DNA of 64,000 nucleotides from NCBI GenBank assembly GCA_964633825.1, contig CAZWHE010000001.1, forward strand, positions 1-64,000, in the 5' to 3' direction. The notes below the pieces were generated by a model, which saw only the letters and a list, made by a program, of their open reading frames with translations, was not told the DNA's origin and searched no databases. Origin of the DNA: CAZWHE01 sp964633825. GTDB lineage: Bacteria > Planctomycetota > B15-G4 > CAYZWU01. How positions within the stretch are numbered: the stretch's first letter is position 1; each line of letters starts with the position of its first letter. Below, one piece after another: positions 16,981 to 25,681 of the stretch. The position numbers and the translations under genes are program-made.

Positions 16981-17859
16981 ATGAATTTCCTGGGGCTCGA
17001 AGGCGAAACAACACATTACGACAAGGCGCACGTCGTTGTTCTGCCCGTGCCCTATGAGAAAACGTGCTCCTGGAAAAGCGGGACCGCCCGCGGTCCGGCC
17101 GCCATCATCGAGGCATCGTCCAACGCAGAGTGGTACGACGAGGAATCCGGCATTGATCTCGACCGCATGGGAATCGCCACGCTTCCCGAACCCCCTCTCG
17201 CCCTTCTCGATCCGGAAGCCATGGTCGGCGACCTGGAAAAGAGGGCGGACAGAATTTTCCAAGACAACAAGATCCTGGCCGGACTCGGCGGGGAGCATAC
17301 GATCACGCTCGGTTTCGTGAAAGCCGCCCTGCGCCGCCACCCCGATCTCACTCTGCTTCAGATCGACGCGCACCCCGATCTCCGGGACGAATACGAAGGG
17401 CGAAAAATCTGTCACGCCACGGTGGGCCGCAGGATCGCCGAGCTCGCCCCCCTCGTCCAGGTCGGCGTCCGCGCCTGGTCCCGCGAAGAGCAGGACTTCA
17501 TGGCGCGCCCGAAAGCCGAACAGATCCATCCCCTGGTCACGATTCGGGCCGCAGACATGGACCGCGATACCGGATGGATCGAGAAAGCCGTGGGCTCCCT
17601 GGGCGGCAAGGTTTACATTACTTTCGACGTCGATGCCTTCGATCCCTCTGTCATGCCGGCCACGGGCACGCCCGAACCGGGAGGCCTCTCGTGGCGCCGG
17701 GCCGCCGATCTCCTTGCCCGTGTCGGGGAGACGAAATCGATCGTCGGCTTCGACGTGGTGGAGCTCTCACCGATCGAACATCTCCACCACTGCGACTATA
17801 CGGCCGCCCGTCTCGCGGCACGCCTCATCGCACTCAGCCGGGTTGACGGGCCGCACTGA
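16981..17859 (+). CDS. speB: agmatinase/ureohydrolase family protein
   Basis: A 292-residue arginase/agmatinase-family enzyme with all binuclear manganese ligands: His106 in GGEHT, Asp129, His131 and Asp133 in DAHPDLRD, and Asp216 and Asp218 in DVDAFDP. SGTARGPAAI near the start and TGTPEPGGLSW later are typical of agmatinase. It should hydrolyse agmatine to putrescine and urea; arginase or guanidinobutyrase activity cannot be excluded, so the symbol is by family. The SD (GAGG at 16972-16975) lies inside the right arm of the long palindrome, five bases from the ATG, so mRNA folding could hide it. The gene stands alone and converges with the ABC genes. Confidence 0.9.
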   Translation: MNFLGLEGETTHYDKAHVVVLPVPYEKTCSWKSGTARGPAAIIEASSNAEWYDEESGIDLDRMGIATLPEPPLALLDPEAMVGDLEKRADRIFQDNKILAGLGGEHTITLGFVKAALRRHPDLTLLQIDAHPDLRDEYEGRKICHATVGRRIAELAPLVQVGVRAWSREEQDFMARPKAEQIHPLVTIRAADMDRDTGWIEKAVGSLGGKVYITFDVDAFDPSVMPATGTPEPGGLSWRRAADLLARVGETKSIVGFDVVELSPIEHLHHCDYTAARLAARLIALSRVDGPH

Positions 17860-17901
17860 ACCCGGAACAAATCTCCTCCTATCCGCTTTTCAACGGCCCG
17901 T

Positions 17902-18771
17902 TCATGATGGAAACTGTTTCCGCTTGAACAGCATCGCGGCCGCCAGGGTAAAGACGAGCCAGAGAAGGCCAAGCACCGTCACTGAGTGGGAAAGGCTCAC
18001 CTCCGCCGACCGGCTCAGCAGATCGGGGACGGGAAAGAAACCTTCGTCACCGGAGATGTTGGCCATTAGATTGCGCAGGTGATAGAGCACCGAACAGGTG
18101 CCGATCCGGAAGGGGATGTTGGCCACAACCCCCTCGATGCAGATCGTAATGAAAAGAACCACGAGAACGGCCCGCCGGGTAATGAGGGAGAGAAGGATGC
18201 AGAAGGAACCATAAACCATGGCACCGACAACCGCGGCCGCGAGAACGGCCCAGAGAAGGGGAAGGCTGTGCAGGACCGATTCGATACCGTATCGGCTCAT
18301 GCTCGTAAAATAGACCGCTCCGAGAGCGGGAATAACAATGATGAAAGTCGAGACCAGGTATGCGAGATAGGACCCGGCAAAGATCGACAACCGGGAAATG
18401 GGACAGATCAGATTGTAGATGATCGTTCGGTCATCCACGCTGTCCCCCAGCACGGAACAACCGAGAAAAATGAAAACCAGCATTTGGATGTAGTGGTAGG
18501 CGGGAACGGTGTTGATCAGAAAGAAGCGGCTTCCCCCCCCGCGGGGCGTCTCAATGATGAGGCTCGTAACGAGGAGAATGACCACGGGCATCCACGCCAG
18601 AAGAGCGAGCGTCCAACCGCGCCGGCCCCTGAGCGGAGAGAATGCGGTATTCCTGAAGACAGCGCCGGCGGAAGCAAAGAAAGAGAGAGGATCGGGAGCA
18701 CCCGGCAGTGCCGGGGCGCCCGCGGCCTCGAAGGCGCCGCCTCGATCCGGTCCCAAACTCGTTGTGTCCAT
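17902..18771 (-). CDS. ABC-2 family transporter permease
   Basis: A membrane protein of 289 residues from the ATG at 18771. After about 45 polar, Ala/Pro-rich residues there are six likely membrane segments, beginning at WTLALLAWMPVVILLVTSLII and ending with VLGLLWLVFTLAAAMLF. Topology fits ABC-2 exporters. The ATG at 18786 overlaps the ATPase stop (ATGA), but the ATG at 18771 has GGGAG four bases upstream and is preferred. It pairs with the ATPase encoded upstream and is the last of four coupled ABC genes. The substrate is unknown. Confidence 0.83.
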   Translation of the reverse strand: MDTTSLGPDRGGAFEAAGAPALPGAPDPLSFFASAGAVFRNTAFSPLRGRRGWTLALLAWMPVVILLVTSLIIETPRGGGSRFFLINTVPAYHYIQMLVFIFLGCSVLGDSVDDRTIIYNLICPISRLSIFAGSYLAYLVSTFIIVIPALGAVYFTSMSRYGIESVLHSLPLLWAVLAAAVVGAMVYGSFCILLSLITRRAVLVVLFITICIEGVVANIPFRIGTCSVLYHLRNLMANISGDEGFFPVPDLLSRSAEVSLSHSVTVLGLLWLVFTLAAAMLFKRKQFPS

Positions 18772-18782
18772 TGCGCTCCCTT

Positions 18783-19784
18783 TCATTTCACCAGGTAGTT
18801 GAAAACCGCCTGGAGGTTGTTGTCGGGCGAGTGAAAGCTCTCCACCTCGATCCCGTCCTCGACAACGAGCTCGCAGAGCTCGTCATAGAAGCGGTCGGGG
18901 TCGCGCGTCCTGACAAGCAGGTTTCCGTCCCCTTCATCGAGGCCGGCGCTCACCACGATTCCTCTCTCCAGGCAGCGCACGGAGAGCTTCACGGGGTCGG
19001 CCGTCTTGATCCTCACCGTGTGGGGGTGCTTGTCGATGAGGCCCCGGATATGGTCGATCGTTCCTTCGGCCACGATCCGGCCCTTGGCGATGAGGATCAC
19101 CTTTGTGGTCATGGCTTCGATCTCGTAGAGGATGTGGCTCGACACGAAGATGCACCGCCCCTGCTCTCCCAGCTCCCGAATCAGGCCGATCACCTCGCGC
19201 CGCCCCATGGGGTCCATGCCGGTGAGGGGCTCGTCGAGAACGAGTATGCCGGGATCGTGAAAGAGAGCCTGTGCCAGCTTGACCCTCTGGCGCATGCCGC
19301 GCGAATAGGCCCCGATCATCTTGTCCGCCGCCCCGGCGAGGCCGGCTCTGACCAGCACTTTCCTTGCGAGATCGGCTGTCTCTTCCGGCCGGAAACCGCG
19401 GAAGAGGGCGCGCTTCCTGATAAATTCGAAGCCCGTCTCCCTGTCGGGAAGGACATCCATCTCGGGGACATAGCCGAGGTCTTTTTTGACTTCCCAATCG
19501 AAAAAGGGATGGCGGCCGCAGAGGGAGACGTCCCCCTGGCTCGGCAGGATCTGCCCCGTGACGAGCTTCATGATCGTCGATTTCCCGGCGCCGTTCGGAC
19601 CGAGAAGGCCGGTCACGCCCGGACCGATCTCGAAGGAGACATTGTTGATTCCGATCACCTGGCCGTACCACCTGGTGACCTGGTCGAACACGATGGGGCC
19701 CGCCGTGCCGGCTGTGCGGCTTGTTTCGCCGTTCCCGGCGGGGCCGATGCCGTCTCCCTTCCTGCTCATGACTTGACGAATCAT
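18783..19784 (-). CDS. ABC transporter ATP-binding protein
   Basis: A 333-residue ABC ATPase. Walker A GPNGAGKST, Q-loop region GYVPEMDVLP, signature YSRGMRQRVKLAQ, Walker B ILVLDEP with LTGMDPMGRREV, and H-loop SSHILYE are all present. The C-terminal extension of about 90 residues is typical of ABC-2 drug/polysaccharide-type ATPases. The ATG at 19784 overlaps the upstream permease stop (TGATG), with GGAGG ten bases before. It is co-translated with both flanking permeases. It resembles the other ATPase of this cluster (20667-21617), suggesting duplication of an ATPase-permease pair. Confidence 0.92.
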   Translation of the reverse strand: MIRQVMSRKGDGIGPAGNGETSRTAGTAGPIVFDQVTRWYGQVIGINNVSFEIGPGVTGLLGPNGAGKSTIMKLVTGQILPSQGDVSLCGRHPFFDWEVKKDLGYVPEMDVLPDRETGFEFIRKRALFRGFRPEETADLARKVLVRAGLAGAADKMIGAYSRGMRQRVKLAQALFHDPGILVLDEPLTGMDPMGRREVIGLIRELGEQGRCIFVSSHILYEIEAMTTKVILIAKGRIVAEGTIDHIRGLIDKHPHTVRIKTADPVKLSVRCLERGIVVSAGLDEGDGNLLVRTRDPDRFYDELCELVVEDGIEVESFHSPDNNLQAVFNYLVK

Positions 19785-20665
19785 CACTTGACGACCTCCG
19801 TCCCCTTCACCCTTTTGAGAAGGATCACACACGCCAGAGCGTTGATCACGAGCAGGTAGAGAAGGGAAAAGACCCAGTGTAGCTGATAGTTCGTTTCGAC
19901 ATTCAGGATGATCCGGGCGAGATAACCCACCGACTCGCGCAGATCGATCAGCCTGAGCTCGATCAGACCGAACACCTTGGACAGAATGGCCGAGGCGATA
20001 AGGAGCGTCACGTGAAAGCCGATCCAGAGCACGGCCGCCCTCCGCCCCGTCGAGCAGAGCGAAGAGGCGGCGAGCACAACGAGGGAGGCCGTCAACGTGA
20101 TGATCAACGAGACGCCGATCATGCCCAACAGGAGAGCGGCCTCGGCAGCGAAAGTTTCGCCCTCGTCGGAGAGGAGATAATCGGACAGAAAAAGAAGCAG
20201 CCCCGGAAAGAGCGTCAGGCAGAAGAGGAAGAACGCCATGGCCGCGAACTTGCCGGTCAGGTAGTCGAGAAGCGTGATCGGCTTGGAGAAGTAGATCTCG
20301 AGCGCGCCGGTCTTGAGATCCCGCGCGACCAGGCCGGTTCCGACGAAAAGACAGAGGAGGACGATGCCGACGAACTGGTTCAGTATGAGAAAGTTATAGT
20401 AGAAAAGCCCGTCAACGGTCGCCAAGGCGGCCAGCCCATCCGCCGCACCTCGCGGCGCACTCTTCGATAATTCGGGGACGAGGTTGTAAGCATAGATCAT
20501 GCCGATCCGGACCACGAAGGGGATCATGGTCAGGCAGAAAAGAATCAAGAACTTCTTCGTCTTGAAGGACTGCCTGATCTCGTTCAGCATGATGGGGACC
20601 CAGCGGAATACTCTCCCTTCCAGGTATCCTTCCCAGTGCTTGTAGGACTGGTCGTATATGGGCAC
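19784..20665 (-). CDS. ABC-2 family transporter permease
   Basis: A 293-residue membrane protein from a GTG start at 20665. GGAGG lies six bases upstream, and the ATPase stop is one base before the start. The N-terminus PIYDQSYKHWEG is a recognisable feature of a class of ABC-2 permeases, followed by KTKKFLILFCLTMIPFVVRIGMIY as the first membrane segment. About six membrane segments are present. Longer readings upstream run through the ATPase gene in another frame and are rejected. It forms a transporter with one or both neighbouring ATPases; the substrate is unknown. Confidence 0.87.
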   Translation of the reverse strand: MPIYDQSYKHWEGYLEGRVFRWVPIMLNEIRQSFKTKKFLILFCLTMIPFVVRIGMIYAYNLVPELSKSAPRGAADGLAALATVDGLFYYNFLILNQFVGIVLLCLFVGTGLVARDLKTGALEIYFSKPITLLDYLTGKFAAMAFFLFCLTLFPGLLLFLSDYLLSDEGETFAAEAALLLGMIGVSLIITLTASLVVLAASSLCSTGRRAAVLWIGFHVTLLIASAILSKVFGLIELRLIDLRESVGYLARIILNVETNYQLHWVFSLLYLLVINALACVILLKRVKGTEVVK

Positions 20666-20666
20666 T

Positions 20667-21617
20667 TCAGTCCTCCACCGACCTGATAAAGAGATCTTCG
20701 AGCGATTCTTCGGCAGGAACGAGGGAACGGAGCTGCAGCCCTTCCTCGCGCGCCATTCTGAAGATCTCGACGGTCCGGGCTTCTTTCGGAACGAAGAGCT
20801 TGCCTGCGGGACGGACCTTCTCGAAGGTAAATCGCCATCCCGCCTTGTCCGCGGCAAGGCGGAACCTGTCCCGGTCTCCCCTCACCTCCACGTCGTACAC
20901 CCTCTCGGCCGACACCTTCAGCTCCGAGATCCTGCCCGCCCGGAGAACCTCTCCGTCTTTCAGAAGGACCACGTGTTCGCACGTTCTCTCCACATCGTTC
21001 AGGAGGTGGGAAGAGAGGAGGAGGTGGATGTCCTTCCTGTGAGAGAGGTCGTAGATGAGATCGAGGACTTCCTCGCGCCCTTTCGGATCGAAGCCGTTGG
21101 TCGGCTCGTCGAGAATGACGACCTCGGGATCGTGGACAATGGCCTGGGCCAGCTTCACGCGCTGACGCATGCCCATCGAGTAGCCGTCCACGGGGCGGTA
21201 GCGCGCCTCGCCGAGGTCGACATACTCGAGAACCTCGTGGGCCCGCCGGCGGGCGTCTTTCCACGGCATCCCGACGAGCCGGCCGCAAAAAGCGACGTAT
21301 TCGAAGCCGTTCATCCCCGGAATGTGGCAGTCGTGCTCGGGTGCGTAGCCCACTTTTTTCCGAATCTCGATCCCGTCCTTCGAGATGTCCCTGCCCAGGA
21401 GCGAGCCCTTCCCGCCGGAGAGCTCCTGGAGACCGAGAAGGGCCTTGATCAGGGTCGATTTCCCCGCACCATTCGGGCCGAGAAGCCCCACGCTCCCCCC
21501 CTCCATCGAGAGGGTCAGGCCTCTCAGCGCCAGGAATGAGCCGTACGACACCTTGAGATCATCGAGACCGATCAATCGGTTCCGCTGGCTCATGTTCGTT
21601 TCCGATTCATGCATCAT
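20667..21617 (-). CDS. ABC transporter ATP-binding protein
   Basis: A 316-residue ABC ATPase with Walker A GPNGAGKST, Q-loop region GYAPEHDCHI, signature YSMGMRQRVKLAQ, Walker B VVILDEP with TNGFDPKGREEV, and H-loop SSHLLND. It heads the four-gene ABC cluster. Starts at 21617, 21614 or 21593 are possible; none has a good SD, so the exact N-terminus is uncertain. The signature and Walker B regions are close to those of the second ATPase in the cluster. The promoter should lie in the 285-base gap upstream, which carries two short palindromes. Confidence 0.91.
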   Translation of the reverse strand: MMHESETNMSQRNRLIGLDDLKVSYGSFLALRGLTLSMEGGSVGLLGPNGAGKSTLIKALLGLQELSGGKGSLLGRDISKDGIEIRKKVGYAPEHDCHIPGMNGFEYVAFCGRLVGMPWKDARRRAHEVLEYVDLGEARYRPVDGYSMGMRQRVKLAQAIVHDPEVVILDEPTNGFDPKGREEVLDLIYDLSHRKDIHLLLSSHLLNDVERTCEHVVLLKDGEVLRAGRISELKVSAERVYDVEVRGDRDRFRLAADKAGWRFTFEKVRPAGKLFVPKEARTVEIFRMAREEGLQLRSLVPAEESLEDLFIRSVED

Positions 21618-21634
21618 GTAAAAGGGGTTCTAAT

Positions 21635-21649
21635 ATTCCGTTGCGGAAT
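21635..21649. promoter_or_regulatory. short inverted repeat upstream of ABC cluster
   Basis: ATTCCG-TTG-CGGAAT is a perfect six-base inverted repeat with a three-base spacer. A second, 12-base palindrome (CCGTTGCAACGG, 21682-21693) lies 33 bases further up. Both share CCGTTGC. Their place between divergent genes suggests operators, but this is only positional evidence. The rest of the gap shows nothing recognisable. Confidence 0.35.
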
Positions 21650-21771
21650 TGTCCAGCCGTTCAGCAGCCGGTGGTGCCGGTCCGTTGCAACGGCCCTTTT
21701 CACAACCATACCAATTATTTAGGAAACTTCTCCCTGGCTCCATGGTTTAATTCTTCGCAAAGGGAAAACAT

Positions 21772-21906
21772 ATGTTTATAGAACAACACGATTCCGGACA
21801 GCAGCTTATACGCAAGCCGAAACCGGTTTGGAAAAATCCCTTTGGAAAAATCCGTCTGGAGAAACCTGAACAGGCCAAACCTTTTTTATCGAGGACAGAA
21901 CCATGA
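21772..21906 (+). CDS. possible 44-residue leader ORF
   Basis: A short frame of 44 codons opens at an ATG with AGGG seven bases upstream, and its stop overlaps the next gene's ATG (ATGA). The product would be basic and lysine/proline-rich (MFIEQHDSG start), without signal peptide or known domain. Overlap and ribosome site favour translation and coupling. Against this, it contains a 14-base tandem repeat (21827-21854), and 14 is not a multiple of three. It could be a leader ORF or chance. Confidence 0.3.
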   Translation: MFIEQHDSGQQLIRKPKPVWKNPFGKIRLEKPEQAKPFLSRTEP

Positions 21907-22919
21907 TCCTGGAAAATTGCGCTCTCTTCCTCTGCCTTCTCATTGCCTCCCCCGGCGACGAGCCGGTCCCACAGACGGCTTCTGACAAAGCTGCGGCACG
22001 CAACGCTTTCATGGAAGCCTGGTTCGTGGAAACGCATGACAAGAAGGCCGAGGAGTCTCTTATCCTCTATAACAAAATCAGAGAGCTCTACCCGTCGAGC
22101 TCCTTTGCTCCGGAAGCCCTGGCCAGAACGATCGGACTGGAGGTCCGGCTTGGCAAGAAGGAAGCAGCCGCGCTTCATCTCGAAGAACTGGAGGCAAAAC
22201 ATCCTGATTGTACAGACCTTATCAGGAAGGCGCGCTGGAACCTGGAGAGAGAGCAGCGTCGAAGCAAGCGGCCCTCCCGACGGTTTCCTCCAAAAAAGCC
22301 GGAATCCGAGCAAAGCGGGATCGGGACCGAACCCGATGCCTCCGAATTCCCGCTCGTCGAAGGAAAAGGCCAACATCCCGGCAGAACCGGCGAACCGAGC
22401 GGTGGGAATCAACCGAGGATGCGGAGGCCATCGGGAATCGACTTCTCTCTCATCGACCGCCTTCTCGACGAAGCCCGCAAGAGGGAGAAAGAGGGAGACA
22501 TAAGAGGCGCCGAATTGCTGCGCGACAGGGCCGTTGATCTGATTTTGGAACAGAAGTCCGGCAGAGGTCAGCGCGCCGGATCCATCCCCCCGAAAAGAGA
22601 AAGGCTGCAGCGCGAAGCGAAAAGAATCGAAAAGAGAATCAAGGAACTGGAGGCCGAGGGGAAGCACGCAGAAGCCGAAGAGCTTCGCGCAGAGGTTGAA
22701 ATCATCCGCCGGAACCTGAAATCCCTCAAAAGAAACAAGAAAACCGACAAGGATCTCAAAAGGCTCTTCCCTCCCGAAGATAATGAGAAGAAGGACGATA
22801 TCGAAATCCTCAGGAGAAAGATCGAAGCGTTGAAAAGGGAGCTCGACGAGAAGCCCGCCGAGGAAAAAACTCCTCCTCCCGAGGAGGCCGGGCCGGTAAC
22901 GACCGACGACTCGGGGTGA
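21903..22919 (+). CDS. exported TPR/coiled-coil protein, unknown function
   Basis: A 338-residue protein with a short hydrophobic N-terminus (about residues 5-16), so probably exported. Residues about 30-110 look like one or two TPR units (ESLILYNKIRELYPSSSFAPEAL). A polar Pro/Ser/Arg-rich linker follows, then a long charged coiled coil from about residue 220 (RLQREAKRIEKRIKELEAEGKHAEAEELR) to a proline-rich tail. No enzyme motif is seen. The SD (GAGG) lies eight bases upstream. A longer open frame exists on the opposite strand, but the helical periodicity and signal region favour this strand. It converges with a group of coiled-coil genes. Confidence 0.7.
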   Translation: MILENCALFLCLLIASPGDEPVPQTASDKAAARNAFMEAWFVETHDKKAEESLILYNKIRELYPSSSFAPEALARTIGLEVRLGKKEAAALHLEELEAKHPDCTDLIRKARWNLEREQRRSKRPSRRFPPKKPESEQSGIGTEPDASEFPLVEGKGQHPGRTGEPSGGNQPRMRRPSGIDFSLIDRLLDEARKREKEGDIRGAELLRDRAVDLILEQKSGRGQRAGSIPPKRERLQREAKRIEKRIKELEAEGKHAEAEELRAEVEIIRRNLKSLKRNKKTDKDLKRLFPPEDNEKKDDIEILRRKIEALKRELDEKPAEEKTPPPEEAGPVTTDDSG

Positions 22920-22956
22920 GAGACCGACGAATGAGACCCCGTCGGGGTCCACCCTC

Positions 22957-23499
22957 TCAGAGCTCTTCATATCGGATACCGCGGCCGCAGGCCGGTTCGA
23001 TATCGCGTAAAAGCCCGTTCAGGGGGCCGTCATCCCCGGTCGTTTCGAGAAAGGAGCTCGCTTCTTTCCTTTCAGCCGCTGTTTTCAGGATCTCCCGGCG
23101 CGCTTCGAGTCTGACACGCTTCGTTTTCAGCCGCTCCAGACAGGCACGCGACGAAGCCCTTTCTCTCCTCACTTCAACGAGCTCTTTTCTGAGCTCCGCT
23201 TCACAGGCGCGGCTTATTCTCTCGATATTCAGATCGGTATATCCGGCAGAGGAGCCTGTTTTCTTTATTTCGCCGATTACTTCGTCGAGCCTCTGAAACA
23301 GGATTTTTTCCGTCCGATCCAGTCTCTGCAGAACGGACTGGACTTTAGCGATCCGCAGGTTGATCTCATTGATGCCGCTTCGCGCGGGCTCTTCTTCTTT
23401 CCGTTTTTCATTCGAACCCTCATACCCGGGAATCTCGAGCCCATCCCAGGTCACAACGAAGAGAAAGAGAGCGGCGCAGATTATGGTCGATATTTTCAT
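22957..23499 (-). CDS. small secreted coiled-coil protein
   Basis: A 180-residue protein from the ATG at 23499 (GGAGG eight bases upstream), with a signal peptide MKISTIICAALFLFVVTWDG. The mature part is almost wholly helical and charged, with two coiled-coil stretches around residues 40-90 and 100-150. There is no recognised domain. It follows another coiled-coil protein gene after 55 bases on the same strand, so both probably belong to one envelope unit. Confidence 0.75.
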   Translation of the reverse strand: MKISTIICAALFLFVVTWDGLEIPGYEGSNEKRKEEEPARSGINEINLRIAKVQSVLQRLDRTEKILFQRLDEVIGEIKKTGSSAGYTDLNIERISRACEAELRKELVEVRRERASSRACLERLKTKRVRLEARREILKTAAERKEASSFLETTGDDGPLNGLLRDIEPACGRGIRYEEL

Positions 23500-23554
23500 G
23501 TCATCCGCCTCCGGACGGAGCCGGCCGGGAGAAGCGCTCCCGGCCGGCCGTCTC

Positions 23555-24388
23555 CTAAAGATTACCTTTTTCGATCTCCTCGAAGCAGGCCTCGATATCG
23601 GCGACCACGTCTCTGTCGGACGAGACTCCCGGTTTCGAGTAGTCGATGCCGCCCACATAGTCGCCGTTGATGCGAATCCTCTCTTCGAGAATCCGATCCT
23701 TCATATCGAGCTGCTTCTCGAAATCGGCCAACATCTTCTGGGTCTTGCCGATCTCGGTCTTGAATTCATGCGCCAGATCGACGGCGTTCACCGTTTCGGC
23801 GAAGATCTCCTTTGCCTTGTACTTCTCGAGCTCGGCCTTCAAAAACATCACCTTGGCCGTGAGCTCGACTTTCACGTTTTCGGCGTTGGTCACATTCTCG
23901 CGGGCCATCTCGAGGGTGCCCTTCTTGGTTCTCAAAGTTTCGGCGAGATTCTCCAGGGTCTCGCCCTGGATTCTGAAGATCTTGAGCTTCTCGGCGGCAT
24001 CGCGCGACACCTCGCCGTGGGAGTACTCCCGGCCGCCGATCAGGTATGCTTCCTTTCCATCGGCAAGAAGCCGCGACGCGCGCTCCAGCGTCTCGCGGAG
24101 CCTCCCCGAGGCCTCTTCCTTCTCGGCGATGATGCCTTCGAGGTACTCCACATCCACCTGGCGGCGGATCACGTCGGTCTTCAGTTTCTCGATCTCCCTT
24201 TTGAGACCGCTCACCTTGGTTTCGAGGAGAGCCAGCTTGGTTTCGAGCCCCTGGGCTTCCTCGATCTTTTCCTGAATGATGCGCTTGCCCGTCCCGGCAT
24301 AGAGCTTGAGCTTCTCGGGATAGACAAGAGCACCCACGACTCCGACAACCACAACGGAAAGAATGAACAGCTTGAATATGGTCTTCAT
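23555..24388 (-). CDS. membrane-anchored coiled-coil protein
   Basis: A 277-residue protein with one N-terminal membrane segment (FKLFILSVVVVGVVGALVY, about 5-23), then a nearly continuous coiled coil from about residue 38 to 240, with heptads such as LETKLALLETKVSGLKREIEKL. The layout resembles PspA-like or stalk proteins, but no family can be named. An excellent SD (GGAGGT) lies four bases before the ATG. The neighbouring small coiled-coil gene downstream and the zinc-ribbon membrane protein upstream share its strand. Confidence 0.78.
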   Translation of the reverse strand: MKTIFKLFILSVVVVGVVGALVYPEKLKLYAGTGKRIIQEKIEEAQGLETKLALLETKVSGLKREIEKLKTDVIRRQVDVEYLEGIIAEKEEASGRLRETLERASRLLADGKEAYLIGGREYSHGEVSRDAAEKLKIFRIQGETLENLAETLRTKKGTLEMARENVTNAENVKVELTAKVMFLKAELEKYKAKEIFAETVNAVDLAHEFKTEIGKTQKMLADFEKQLDMKDRILEERIRINGDYVGGIDYSKPGVSSDRDVVADIEACFEEIEKGNL

Positions 24389-24438
24389 TTTGACCTCCTT
24401 TGAATCAAGTCCTTATGAACGTTCCGTTTCATATCCGA

Positions 24439-24876
24439 TCAATCCGCCGCACACGCCGATGGCTGCTCGGCAAAAGCGGCCTGATGATTGTTCTTATTGT
24501 GGGCCGACAGAAAAGCGTCGGCGATACCGATGAAGTATGGAATGACGAGCCAGCTCGTCACGAAGATGAGAACACCCTTGAGAATCTGGTGGTTGTAAAC
24601 CTGGCCGGCGCCGGGCAGGACAGTGCTCAAGAGGGCGGCCAGCACGGGATCCTTGTAATCAGGCCGGCCGCAGCAGGGGCATTCGAGCATGCCCTTCACC
24701 GCCGCTTTGATGTGATGAGACGGCCGGCTGGGCCGGGGATTTTCTCCGAAGCGTTTCAGGCAGCACGGGCAAGCGCCGGCCCCCTTCTCGCCGAGCGAGG
24801 GAAGCCTTTCCCCGCAATACCCGCAGTATTTTTCGTCGTCCTGTGCTTCAGACTTTTTCTTTTTGAGCAGAAACAT
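24439..24876 (-). CDS. zinc-ribbon membrane protein with PGxGQxY domain
   Basis: A 145-residue protein. The first 70 residues hold three Cys pairs (CGYCG, CPCC, CPCCG), a zinc-ribbon region. A membrane domain of two short hydrophobic helices follows, with the motif DPVLAALLSTVLPGAGQVYN, then a KGVLIF helix; this pattern resembles TM2/DUF-type PGxGQ domains. The same domain appears in the next two genes upstream, including at the C-terminus of a kinase. GGAGG lies five bases before the ATG, inside the end of the preceding gene (29-base overlap). Function is unknown; it may sense metal or redox state at the membrane. Confidence 0.8.
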   Translation of the reverse strand: MFLLKKKKSEAQDDEKYCGYCGERLPSLGEKGAGACPCCLKRFGENPRPSRPSHHIKAAVKGMLECPCCGRPDYKDPVLAALLSTVLPGAGQVYNHQILKGVLIFVTSWLVIPYFIGIADAFLSAHNKNNHQAAFAEQPSACAAD

Positions 24877-25438
24877 GATGACCTCCGCAACCCATCATAA
24901 GCGACAAAGCAAAAGCCGCGGCAAAACCGGTCCAGATCGCCCAGGGCGGGATGACCACACCCATACCGTCGGGCAGCCAGACAAAGAGGAAGGCGAGCAG
25001 GGCGGCGGCGCCCCAGAGCATCCAGTCGCCCTCCCCGACGGTCACCCCCCGCGTCCCTTCATCGAGGCGGTTGTTCTTCTTGATCGCCGCCATGCGCGCA
25101 TCCCAGGCGCAGAAGAGGAGGAGAAAGATCAAAACCGGGAGCGGCACGACATCCCTGTTGCCGAAACAGACAAGAGCGCCCGCGAGAAAGAAGAGCCCCC
25201 GAAAAACAGAACCGCAGTAGATCTGTCCCAGACCGGGCATCGCCGAGAGCATGAAAGCCAGGGTGGGCGACTTGAAATTCGCCTTTTTCTTCGGCTTTTT
25301 GAAGGGCTTTCGCCCCGGCACGCAGTCGGGGCAATAGTTTTTCGACTTGTCGAGCCTCCTGCACTCGTGGCAGACGGTCTTGCCGCAGGCCACGCAGCGC
25401 GCCGCGCCCGGTCTTTTCGTGTGTCCGCAGTTCGGCAC
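24848..25438 (-). CDS. zinc-finger membrane protein with PGxGQxY domain
   Basis: A 196-residue protein from a GTG start at 25438 with GAGG six bases upstream. The N-terminus carries a B-box-like zinc finger (CGHTKRPGAARCVACGKTVC, then CRR and CPDC). A basic KKPKKK linker and a PGxGQ-type membrane domain follow (LAFMLSAMPGLGQIYCG), with about five hydrophobic segments in all. Binding partners and function are unknown. It lies between the kinase with the same C-terminal domain and the smaller zinc-ribbon protein. Confidence 0.75.
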   Translation of the reverse strand: MPNCGHTKRPGAARCVACGKTVCHECRRLDKSKNYCPDCVPGRKPFKKPKKKANFKSPTLAFMLSAMPGLGQIYCGSVFRGLFFLAGALVCFGNRDVVPLPVLIFLLLFCAWDARMAAIKKNNRLDEGTRGVTVGEGDWMLWGAAALLAFLFVWLPDGMGVVIPPWAIWTGFAAAFALSLMMGCGGHHVSAQKEKV

Positions 25439-25681
25439 GATACACCTCGCTTTCTTCCACGGGTTATTTCAAAGGGTGTGCCCGGAGATGAAAAAAACGG
25501 CGCCCATCAAAAAAACCGAGCGGCCGGATAGGCAAAATCATGCGGCAGGGACGCCTGAGCACCGCGAAGAGCCGGTTTGGAATTTCCGGAACAAATAAAA
25601 AAAAGCGATCGGGACTCTGGCGGCACTTGGAGGGTGGAATCACATGGAGTCAAGAAAACCGACACGCCGTGTCAAAAGTCT
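25439..25681. other. 243-base gap downstream of kinase gene
   Basis: No gene is supported. The region contains two A-runs on the plus strand near 25591-25601 and 25501-25516, but no GC-rich stem precedes a T-run on the minus strand. A 25-codon minus-strand frame from 25541 has no ribosome site. The promoter of the downstream zinc-finger genes may lie here. Confidence 0.35.

Noticed and set aside
21747..22970. A 407-codon open frame on the minus strand opposite the TPR/coiled-coil gene
   Set aside because: It is longer than the sense frame, but its product is a phenylalanine/leucine-rich shadow of charged coiled-coil codons, with no domain and no ribosome site. The plus-strand product has a signal region and helical heptads.
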